64,000 nucleotides of DNA from Urechis unicinctus (lineage: Eukaryota > Annelida > Polychaeta > Xenopneusta > Urechidae): contig CM067348.1 of NCBI GenBank assembly GCA_034190875.2, positions 6,960,063-7,024,062 of the forward strand, written 5' to 3'. Under the pieces are notes generated by a model. That model ran no database searches. It had not been told where the DNA came from and was given only the letters and a program-made list of their open reading frames with translations. Below, one piece after another: positions 1 to 9,000 of this stretch (positions are counted from its first letter, which is position 1; the number at the start of each line of letters is the position of its first letter). The translations under genes were made by a program, and so were the position numbers.

Positions 1-635
1 GATAATGTATAATTGCTGATATGTAGCCAGTAGTATTTAGCATAGTTATATTGTATTGAATATTTTGTAGGAGAGGCAATTATCCATGTAAGCGTTGTAA
101 TGCCGCAGACTAGTTTCAATTTGAATTACCGGAAGCGCGGCAGTTATAACCGTTAGATTTGAATATTCCCGCGATTTGTTTGTGTAATGCATGCCAGGAG
201 TAGCCTTGGATAAAGTTTGATAGTATATAGGCATTCAAACTTTTGGGGCTTAACCTGGATACCAGTCGGGAAACTTATTAAGTTGCATTACGAGTATGTA
301 TATTTTCCTGAACTGTTTATTATTCATGTGTTCCAGGGTCATTTTTCGGTTGAATAAAGAATCATATAAAGCAAGGAGCACCGTGTTGTGGGTCATTATG
401 TAACCACCCTCTTACCCACCAAGCAACATTATATAAGTACATTATACTAATAGAATACAGAGATACACACCACATTTTCCTCCCATGTGTTAAATTTATA
501 TGAATATGCAACAACTTCATATGGCCTACAACTTGTCAATGAGTAATACACCACTTAACATATTCTAGAAATATGTTTTATTTATATATATTCATTTTAA
601 AAATTTTAGATATATATTTATAAATATATATATAC

Positions 636-640
<5 letters not shown>
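1..640. other. No gene seen; AT-rich sequence
   Basis: No coding signal, splice pattern or recognisable repeat was found here. The stretch ends in the microsatellite that borders the first Polinton. Confidence 0.6.
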
Positions 641-707
<67 letters not shown>

Positions 708-754
708 ATATATATATTTATAAATATATATATATATATTTATAAATATATATA
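618..754. repeat. (TA)n microsatellite
   Basis: A long run of TA with a few TATG and TTTATAAA interruptions lies directly outside the left end of the first Polinton. Reading frames here are repeat artefacts. Confidence 0.9.
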
Positions 755-1035
755 AGTAGTATAGGGAGTAGCGGTTCTGGCACACCAGTCTCATATGATT
801 ATGACACACCTATCTCATATGGTGTAACCCAGAAAACACACACACACAGGCTGACTCACATGTGCGAGCGGTACTGGCACACCTGTCTCATGATTATGAC
901 ACACCTATCTCATATGGTGCAACCCAGAAAAAACACATATACAGGGTGACTCACATGAGCCAGCGAACCGCTCGCACCTCCCCCCCCCCACCACATGAGC
1001 CCATCCCTTCCAGCCCCTATGGTATAGGCCCACAC
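755..1035. repeat. Left terminal inverted repeat of Polinton A, with tandem unit
   Basis: This stretch is inverted and closely matched at 29560-29790. It contains a tandem unit of about 97 bp (771-867 and 868 to about 962), each unit holding GGCACACC, TATGACACACCTATCTCATA and an AACCCAGAAAA segment. The outermost bases match the outer end of copy B at 30008. A C/A-rich low-complexity tract lies near the inner edge. Confidence 0.8.
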
Positions 1036-1041
1036 CAGTAG

Positions 1042-1973
1042 TTAGTCACCGTAGAGGTTATTGAGTGATAAATATCTGCGACCGTCGCTGTAAGTTCCAT
1101 TTTTCACGCGGTTGAGGTCCTGTATAAACTGGGCAACCTTAGCGTCGTTCTTCTCGATAAAGTCGGGATCGGGACGAGCGGTTATCAATCTCATCGTAAA
1201 GAGCTTCCAACAGTAGAAAGCCCCCGTCGGCCTCTCTGTGGTCCCACTCGGTCTTCCCAACCAAGGACCGTGATGCTCCTGTTCCAAGCCCAGGCAACTA
1301 TTAAATCTCCCGTTCGCACTATAGTCGCCGTCTTCAAGCCCCTCCACCCCCGCCCACCCCCAAGCCACCGTCTCCTTATACTTCTTCTGATCCTTGTGAT
1401 ACACCTGGTTATACGTCTCAGCTCTCCCCCCAGGTCCTCAAAGGAGCACAACCTGAAAACGCAGTCGACAAACACCCCGATGGTCGCCACCGGACTGTGG
1501 TGCAACCCCAACAGAACCTGAGGCTTATACATATTCGGAATCACCCTCCCAGGACTCCGAGTGTAGGGGCACTTTATCTCGAGCAGTACAACCTCCTCAG
1601 GATGCCCCAGACAGACAGCATCCACTCCAGCCTGCCGGATTGGGAGCACACAAAAGCCATCCGGAGAGTAGGCCGTCGCGCCGCCATCAATATAGATATT
1701 ATTTCCGTAGACCTTGGTGTCGTACACCTTCTCCAATATCGCAATTGCAACCACCTCAAAAGTCGTACCCCAGAGGCAGGGTGCGCTAAAGCGAACACCC
1801 CTGTTGCTAGTTTTTTCTGTCAGCTTCTTGCTATAGCTGCTGAAGTAGTTTTGCCCTATGATAGAGGAGTAGTCACTTCCTCCAACCCAGCCCTTCCTCA
1901 TGGTCTCCCACTGGTCCGTATTTTGTTTGACTCCAGTATGATCGTTGCAGAAAGATTTTATCGCCGCCTCCAT
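1042..1973 (-). pseudogene. YqaJ-type viral exonuclease (PD-(D/E)XK), Polinton A
   Basis: YqaJ/lambda-exonuclease family nucleases digest DNA ends and support recombination or genome processing in viruses. Visible family marks are a QW-x5-GWVGGSD N-terminal block, CLWGTTFE, a SPDG segment holding the metal-binding Asp, and the catalytic EIK followed by a PQVLLGL helix. I start it at the first ATG of the frame, and copy B has its start in the matching position. It is the outermost gene beside the left terminal repeat, transcribed toward that repeat. The copy is broken (about one break), and the part after the catalytic core is degraded. The family call is firm; the role in the element is inferred. 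Confidence 0.75.
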
Positions 1974-1996
1974 TATATCTAGCAACCCCCCACTCT

Positions 1997-2568
1997 TCAA
2001 ATGGACTGTCCGGGTAATACCTTAGCAGGTCTAGGGGGCGATTCTGCGGCTTTCAAACATTTTGCTTTAATGTCACTTTTCATTTGACCATATTTCGTGA
2101 TCTCGACCGAAACGAGCTTAAACTCATCATCTGAGATATACCCATCTTCAAGCGCCGCCGATACAATGTCAGCAATGGTATTCAATTTGCTCTGAGCGAG
2201 AATGCGGATCTTGTCATGCTTTTTAAATTAATGGTCAGCCGCCTACTGATGAATTTTCCAGCAATTACAAGTAGCCCACAAGCGGCTCCAGTAGCACCCA
2301 ACACTGTGGCAATAGGAATGGCAACTATTGTAGACATTACACCTACACCACTTGCGCTAAGACACATACCCACAGCAACTAAAGCAGTGTCTACAGCGTC
2401 CACTGAGTTTACTGCACACCTATATTTTTTGTACATAGCACCATATTTTTCAATTTCTTTCTCAAGGTATTGCTTCTTAAGACTGATATCATTCAGCCGA
2501 TAGGAGTGCCCCAGATCACATGGAGGAGGCTCCGGATTTAACGGTGCAGTCGTTGGTTGTTGTTTCAT
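1997..2568 (-). pseudogene. Small membrane protein of Polinton A
   Basis: A short reading region conserved with copy B (40271-40800). The first part has a proline-rich start, then a charged segment, then a long alanine/glycine/valine-rich hydrophobic stretch that would span the membrane twice or form a hairpin. The second part is a polar, probably helical tail containing ADIVSAALEDG. It lies between the exonuclease and fiber-like genes on the same strand with almost no spacing. Function unknown; a virion or membrane-associated role is inferred from the hydrophobic segment and gene position. Broken, about one break. Confidence 0.55.
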
Positions 2569-2589
2569 ACTGTCTTTGTATACATAAGT

Positions 2590-3255
2590 CTATATATCAA
2601 GTTCAATTAGGAGTGAAGCTACAGACCAAGTTGCCCCTCGGTTTTGTGTGGTTGTATAAAAGTTAATAACGTTGCCTTCTTCTAGATGTAAAGCCTGGTC
2701 TAAAGTTATTACGACAGCCCGTTGGTTAGCAGGCTTACTTATTCCTACCACTTGATTCGTTCCATTAATAACAGGAACGACTGCTATTGGAGCAGTATCA
2801 GCACCAACACCCGAAGACAACCCCATACGAATGATCTTGCCATTACATAACATGGTATATCCACAGCTTGAGTCTTGTGAGTCTCGACCCCTAGCCCCAT
2901 GGCCAAACGACCACTCATATCCTCTGCGAAGAGCACCACTTGCTTTTGCCCATATAGTAATGAGTGGTTTCGTCTTTTCATCTACGTATCGTCTCAGGTA
3001 CCTGTTCTGCTGTCTATATTCAGCATCAATATACTTTTTATGAACAGCATCCTTCGGTGAAATCGGGTCTCCCAACTCAACGATTTTATTATCTCCCATT
3101 TCAAGGTCTCCAGTCATAGTACCGCCACTTTTATCCATTTTTTTTGAGTCACCAATAGATACATAGGTCTTTGTGGCATATTCCGATAGGTCGGCACCCT
3201 GAACAGTGCTTGCCGGTTTTTGCCTAGGTCCATAAATACTCGTTTTTATTGACAT
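2590..3255 (-). CDS. Fiber-like protein with phage-tail-type motif, Polinton A
   Basis: A 221-residue frame that looks whole. Around residues 40-75 it has MDKSGGTMTGDLEMGDNKI followed by a DAVHKKYID segment. This GGTMTGD...NKI...DAV-K-YID pattern is the hallmark of repeats in tail-fiber and baseplate proteins of bacteriophages. The last 130 residues are glycine- and beta-rich and end in a strand pattern like C1q/TNF-type jelly-roll heads (VINFYTT ... SVASLLIEL). That layout fits a shaft plus receptor-binding head. Its ATG overlaps the stop of the upstream penton-like gene by about 10 bp. Conserved in copy B (39592-40249). Attachment role is inferred. Confidence 0.6.
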   Translation of the reverse strand: MSIKTSIYGPRQKPASTVQGADLSEYATKTYVSIGDSKKMDKSGGTMTGDLEMGDNKIVELGDPISPKDAVHKKYIDAEYRQQNRYLRRYVDEKTKPLITIWAKASGALRRGYEWSFGHGARGRDSQDSSCGYTMLCNGKIIRMGLSSGVGADTAPIAVVPVINGTNQVVGISKPANQRAVVITLDQALHLEEGNVINFYTTTQNRGATWSVASLLIELDI

Positions 3256-3935
3256 CTTGTAAATTCAAGAACAATGCTAACAGGTAAGTCGTGGTTTTCT
3301 AATAGCCTTCCTTTATTATCGCGTAACTGAACCTTTAACTCATGCACTGTTCCACTAGTGACACGCTTACATACAGGATTAGTGATCTTCGTGGTTATAA
3401 TATCACCGAAAGAGCCACCCTCTAAGCCAACAACTTCAAGAAGCGTAGTGGGTGCACCATCTAGCATGTTGTGTGTGGTGCTGACTTGATCAAGGTGAAC
3501 ATAAATTGTGTTTAAGATGCTAAAGTTAATGGGCCGGTCACCTATGTAAGTACCTGAAGGAATTAATTGCCTACCCTGACCGTCATCAAGACCCAACATT
3601 TTTAACACACCGTCTGATATTCGCGCAGCCCCATTATCAGGAATTGTGAGGGTTATAACCCCATTTGCAACATTAACCTCTAAACCAAGACCTATTGATG
3701 TAATCTGCTGCTGAAGAAGGCTGAAACTCCAGAGACCAGGTTTTAATTGGACAGATCCTCCCTCTCCTGATCTTCTTGACTGCCATTGAATGGTCTCGTT
3801 TGATTCGAGATTGTACCAGCCCACAGTATACGTGATTAACCTTAGGCCAACACATAGATCACCCGCAGTGTTGTCAATAGGTTTTTGCAGGGACACAGCG
3901 CCGCCGCTTTGAACATTAGACAGAGTGTGATACAT
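3246..3935 (-). CDS. Penton-like minor capsid candidate, Polinton A
   Basis: A 229-residue frame starting at the ATG of MYHTLSNVQ; it looks whole. Its body is predicted beta-rich, and it closes with HELKVQLRDNKGRLLENHD followed by a hydrophobic strand. This resembles the final strands of single jelly-roll penton or minor capsid proteins of Polintons and adenovirus-like agents. It sits directly upstream of the fiber-like gene, as expected for a vertex module. The start codon lies only 6 nt from the ATG of the oppositely oriented 439-residue gene. A matching gene is present in copy B (38916-39606). The jelly-roll call rests on pattern, not on a search. Confidence 0.5.
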   Translation of the reverse strand: MYHTLSNVQSGGAVSLQKPIDNTAGDLCVGLRLITYTVGWYNLESNETIQWQSRRSGEGGSVQLKPGLWSFSLLQQQITSIGLGLEVNVANGVITLTIPDNGAARISDGVLKMLGLDDGQGRQLIPSGTYIGDRPINFSILNTIYVHLDQVSTTHNMLDGAPTTLLEVVGLEGGSFGDIITTKITNPVCKRVTSGTVHELKVQLRDNKGRLLENHDLPVSIVLEFTRCQ

Positions 3936-3941
3936 AGCACT

Positions 3942-5261
3942 ATGAATAAACAAGCCTTTAGTTTCAATAGAAAAGCTACCCCATATGGTGCGGGCGGGGT
4001 GTATCCAGCCACATATGGCGTGGGAGATAAACTAACCCGACAAACAATTCAAGTTGTTCACAATGGTGGTACATTCACAGCAAAGTTTCCTGATCTTTTC
4101 AGTAACTATAAGGTGCCGCCGGTAACAGCGGACAAAGTAGTAAAAGACTGGTTGACAAATCCAATGCAGTTTTGGCAGAACCAGTTAAACTTTGCAGTGT
4201 GGTGTGCATCAGCCGGCTGCGGCGTGTCCTCCCAGGACCACCTCGAGGCTGGGATTCCACTCGTGAAAGCTCTCTACACCTTTCACCTTTATTACACAGT
4301 GCGTCGCCTATTAGCAGAACTGCAAGCGCCTCTACCTCAGGATCATGCCTATGACCCCTATAACAATACATATGACAAGAGAGCATATGACAGACTCTGC
4401 ACTTACTTTGGTGTTCAACCAAACACAGACTGGCGTCAGAAGGCAACCGTAGCTAATAGTGGCCTTGGTATATTATATGCACATGATGCGTATGGTTACG
4501 GGAGTGTCGTCAAGGTTGCTGGACGAAACGTTCGTTTTGACCCTACACGAATGGCCTTTGAGGCGGAAAAGGATACAAAGCCAGGTTTTGCCCACGCGAG
4601 TAACCTACAATCCTTTCAGGAGAAAATGGGTGCTGTTCTACATCTAGCACAGGGACCTGAAGCAGACGAGGCCTGGAGTACCTTCATACTGGACACGTCT
4701 GAGGGCTTTACACAGACCGGCGTTGAGCGAATTAACGACAGCATTCGGACCTATGTCTGGGCCATTCTTAGTGCTCAGGCGCAGACCCGCTCAGAGATAC
4801 TAGGTGTTGGAACGTCCTTTGATGCCCAAAAACAATTTCAGGCTAACGTTGAGGATGCCATCAACTCCCCAGTGGATATTCCATCATCCATCCGACAGTA
4901 TCAGAACGTCCTCCAGAATGCCTCTTCAAAGGTTGATTATGTGTTTGGAACGGGCCTGTACATGGCTCCATCAGATATGAGCCTCGCCATTGGAGACGTT
5001 GCTGGGTACAACAATCTGATTACTATCGCAACTGAGGAGCAGCAGATCGGCAGCAATACTGATGTCAACGCGGTTCCGGTTGTTCCAGATAGAGGAAGCT
5101 TTGACCATCCGCCAGATACAGATATAGATACGGAACTATCCTCTCCAGGGCCCGCCCCTATGGCCGAGACCGGTCTGCGTGGGGCGCACGAGGATGAGAA
5201 AACCGCTCTTATTGTAGGCGGAATTGCTATAGGCTTAGCTGTGCTTTGGTTTGCTACGTAG
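3942..5261 (+). CDS. Conserved 439-residue membrane-anchored protein, Polinton A
   Basis: An open frame that looks whole. Most of it is a soluble domain without a motif I recognise; a conserved block runs RINDSIRTYVWAILSAQAQT to the SSKVDY segment. The C-terminal tail is acidic and proline-rich, then ends in one membrane segment (ALIVGGIAIGLAVLWFAT) at the very terminus, a tail-anchored layout. It is the only gene in this arm that faces the other way, and its 3' end overlaps the hydrophobic-protein region on the opposite strand. Copy B has a shortened, more decayed counterpart (38166-38910), so the gene belongs to the family. A virion membrane or vertex role is possible but not shown. Confidence 0.6.
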   Translation: MNKQAFSFNRKATPYGAGGVYPATYGVGDKLTRQTIQVVHNGGTFTAKFPDLFSNYKVPPVTADKVVKDWLTNPMQFWQNQLNFAVWCASAGCGVSSQDHLEAGIPLVKALYTFHLYYTVRRLLAELQAPLPQDHAYDPYNNTYDKRAYDRLCTYFGVQPNTDWRQKATVANSGLGILYAHDAYGYGSVVKVAGRNVRFDPTRMAFEAEKDTKPGFAHASNLQSFQEKMGAVLHLAQGPEADEAWSTFILDTSEGFTQTGVERINDSIRTYVWAILSAQAQTRSEILGVGTSFDAQKQFQANVEDAINSPVDIPSSIRQYQNVLQNASSKVDYVFGTGLYMAPSDMSLAIGDVAGYNNLITIATEEQQIGSNTDVNAVPVVPDRGSFDHPPDTDIDTELSSPGPAPMAETGLRGAHEDEKTALIVGGIAIGLAVLWFAT

Positions 5262-5904
5262 TAAGTCACGGAGTATCAGGAGGATAACTCCCCCCACCGC
5301 CACAACTGCGGCCCATACATGTTCTGCCATCCAACCAGCCACCTTTGCAGCTGACGTAAGCACCCATGATACGATGGAGCCAATTATTCCTGGAAGGGCA
5401 GCTGCTGCCTTACCGGCTAGGCCCTTCAGGACGTTTGCCAAGGAGTTCAGCTGTTTTTTAATCCATTCCTTTAAACCAGGCTTATCAGCTGGTGTCGGCG
5501 TTGGTGCCGGGGTTGGACTAGTGCTCCCTCCGCCCGTCAAAGCAACTACAAGGGTCGAGATTGCCAATCCAATTGCAGTGAGGATGGAGGCGATTGTTAT
5601 GCCTGCTCCCGGAACAGGGTGCGTACACGCTCAGCTAGTGTTGTGTCCTCGTTAAGAAGTCTGTTGATCGTTTCCCTGATGCGGTTGATTTGGGTCCTTA
5701 GACGTTCACGGTTTGCAGAGGCAGCCTCAATACGGGCACTCCGCAGGTCCTGCAGCTCTGCAAGCTCATTTGCGTGGAATCTCCATGCTCGACTATCACC
5801 CCTCCCTTCCTCCTCCAGGCTTGCCATTTTAGCTTTCCGATGTTTTATATCCCTTTCTAACTCAGTTATCTTAGCTAGATTGTTGACCAGCTCACCCCTC
5901 TGGG
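5235..5904 (-). pseudogene. Coiled-coil/hydrophobic protein region, Polinton A (distal part)
   Basis: The distal part of the first gene of the leftward arm, separated from its proximal part (16564-17093) by the 10.7-kb insertion. It encodes a charged, arginine/glutamate-rich helix that should form a coiled coil. After it comes a proline-threonine-rich linker and a hydrophobic region with an alanine-rich amphipathic helix and a membrane segment (AAVVAVGGVILLILRDLL). The corresponding region of copy B is 37400-38195. Broken, about two breaks besides the insertion. A minor virion protein is a reasonable guess; nothing in it proves function. Confidence 0.55.
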
Positions 5905-6020
5905 AACCTGCAATGCCAAGTAGCGTGTGCAGGTCTCCAACTGCTTATGCTAATAGACATTGCAGCTGGTCTTATCGTACCATGTGAGATACCAGCATTC
6001 GCCAATCAGCGTTGCAGGTC
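5905..6020 (+). repeat. Left inverted repeat of the 10.7-kb insertion
   Basis: It begins AACCTGCAATGCC and runs through TCTTATCGTACCATGTGAG and GCGTTGCAGGT. The same text is found inverted at 16448-16563. Confidence 0.8.
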
Positions 6021-6044
6021 GAAATGCAACCACAGACATGCAAG

Positions 6045-9000
6045 ACCGGTATAGCGCTACGCCAATATCAGTAATAAATTTTTAAAATATGGGATGTGGT
6101 CAATAATTATTAATTTATAATTGAATTACGAAACGATTATAGAAAGAGCATTCTGGGATGAATTGGAGTATAATGGATTGATTCAGGCCAACACAAAGCC
6201 ATTAACTCTTGATATACGATTCCCATAACTTAGCTATAAAGTTTTTGGAAATTACATGTTTGAATCATATTCAGCAGCTCGTTGCTTAGGTTCTTGGACG
6301 GGGATGACGTTAGCCTAGTGAAGTTTCAGTGATGGGTACATTTTTAAAAAGCATCATTGATCCCCTTCGACTTTTCAGGGCGGTTCGCCGCGGAAGCACC
6401 GTTATCGAGCTAGTTTAATGATCAACAAGCCTGTCGCATATCACGTGTGACGCAATGTAGTGTCTGTTCTAATTGACTGTACGAGTTATAATTCAGAGAA
6501 TATTCATGGTATATGACAGGTACCTTAATCGCATTGTTTCATATATACTCATTGCGTGTTGGTCTCTTGCATGTAGGTGAAGCCAGAGAAATACACTTTG
6601 TATTGATATGAGCGATAATATAACAGTGGCTTGTTAATTTCAGGCGAGTGCTGTGGCCTGTGTGGGTAAGGACTAAGGGGCGATGGTGTGTGTAGGTCGC
6701 AGGCCTAAGCCCCGTTGGATGAGGTTGATTAAGCTTAATGAAAAAATTAGTCCTATATATTTATTGGTTACCGTCACATAATAATGCAGTAATGCTGTGT
6801 TGCCACTTTTATCAGCTGACATTTATTTACTCTTCTTGCTCGAGTACGTTCAAATAAAGCAGGTAGTTGGTAGTGGGATGGTCTCTTCCTCAATCTGCAC
6901 TAGCAGAGGGTCAACTGAGGTTGACTCATCAATGCCTTTTGTTCTTTAGTTTGGGTCGACTGGCAATAAATTGGTCACCATATCTGACAAAACTTTCATG
7001 GCTAGAAAACTATTTGTCATTTTGCGGTTTGTCAGGTTAGCATTAGCATAATTATACATACGCGTAGATTTTACCTCATTGCTATATTTAAGGACACATT
7101 TCGTGCAGCGGTATTAAATCTAGCATCGTTATTTATATTATACAACTGATTAATTCATGGTTTTCCAGCAATGTTGTTGCCCTTTGTTAGAACGTAAAAT
7201 TCTGATGTTTATTTTTAACAAAGTTAGTATGTCAGGGCACGAAATTGGTTATAAAAGTATATTCCACGGACTCATTTGTCACATTTGTCATCCGCCAGGC
7301 CGATAACTTTTCTGTTACCATGCTCGACGTCAAAAGATAAACATGTTGACAATAGCGCGATTGTTTGAAATTGTGAACTGACCCAATTGACTTGACCTCA
7401 GCTTTTATCCAGGGTACTTCGGTTATTTGTGTATTGACGAAAGCACACGATTATCAATGAATTTGTATAACTCGTTTTTATTGGTCAGTCTATGTCAAGT
7501 GCAAATGAGTGTCGAATGTTCCCGGCATTACAAGTCTCTGATTTGATACTTCACGCAAAATATTTTTCCCAAGTTTAACAACAATGCACAAGTTTGTCAA
7601 ACCTTTACCTGACTGCAACTGTGATGAATTAGAAAAAAGTCCACCTTCACTCAGCTTTTTCACTTCTTCTTTCAGCATTGTGAATAAAAAGGCCATTGAG
7701 AGGACCAGTTAAATACTGGTAGGGCCAGTTCATTTTGTTGAAGGGCCAGTTGAACAAAAATTGAGGGCCAATTCACATATTTGCCAATTTCATGCCCTGT
7801 ATGTTTAATCGCAGCAGCTTCTTTTTTATATTGCACCGATAATTAAGCTAGCATAGCTGTTAAAGTTACACCTTGGAGACCGGGGAGTGAGGCAACCAGA
7901 GTGCTCATCCTAAGCTTGTAAATTACTGCAGCAAGTGGAATTTTAGCATGATTTTTTTTAGTTCCTGATATGGACGTAAGTAAAACAACACTTCGTTAAC
8001 ATCTCCTCATGTTTTTCAATCAAGTCCTGCTAAATTTTACTAGTCCGATTGAAAATATGACTAACAAGGAATTTACCGGAATCGCCGATCACCCGGTGAG
8101 TCTTGCAATGCAGTTAGTTTAGCCGTTGATGTCGCAAACAGACAATTTAGGTTTTCTTTTTTGGTAAACCGAACTCACATTCCCAGGTATCGCTGATCGA
8201 TCTTAATATACTTTGTTTAAAACAAATTTGAATATAAAAAATGACTTGTCCCATTGTACAAGTTAGATGGCAGCTTCACTTGTCCGATGGCTACCCTACT
8301 TGCCAGGGACAATCAGGTGATGGTTAATGTTTCACCCTGTAGCTGTAAGCGATATTGTTGTAATGGTTGCAATCATAAATAGTTGATTGATAGCAGACAG
8401 GGAACACCATATAATAACATCACTCACTGCTGGTGCTGTGACAGTACAGATGCACCCTATCGTTGTCCTGATTGCCTGTCTGCAATATGACTCTACTATG
8501 GCGCATTGAACACCCATTCATGAGTGGCAGGTATGGCGCCACTGCTGTATGTATTATTAATGAAGAAATAACTATTGCTGACAGTTACTTGTGGTCCTTT
8601 TTGTATTGTGTTACTCTATTCAGGGCGACCATTTTATCACTGCTGATCCCCCGGGTTCGAAGCAAATCAAGGATCCTCATGAATCCCCGGACGCACCATC
8701 ATCTTTACTAATATTTAAGTAAGTTAACCGAAATAAGCCAAGCACCTAACCATTGCTTTCTTTCACACATTGATTGAACCTGACACAGCAAAAATGCATA
8801 TGAATGGTTCATCGATTTGATATAAATATTATGGTAATACAATAACTGAGGTTAAAAATGTTAAGTATATGTACATGCATATCTTATAAGTCTCTCTATT
8901 TGTGCATATTACAGCTATGCAGGGTGCACCCACTCTGGTGTTGCAGCATGGAAGAGAGGGACCTCACAAATCTTTTGAGGAATGGCTTCTGGCCACTGAC

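Noticed and set aside
1270-1982. Plus-strand frames opposite the exonuclease
   Set aside because: They are shadows of the reverse-strand YqaJ gene, which has clear family motifs and a counterpart in copy B.
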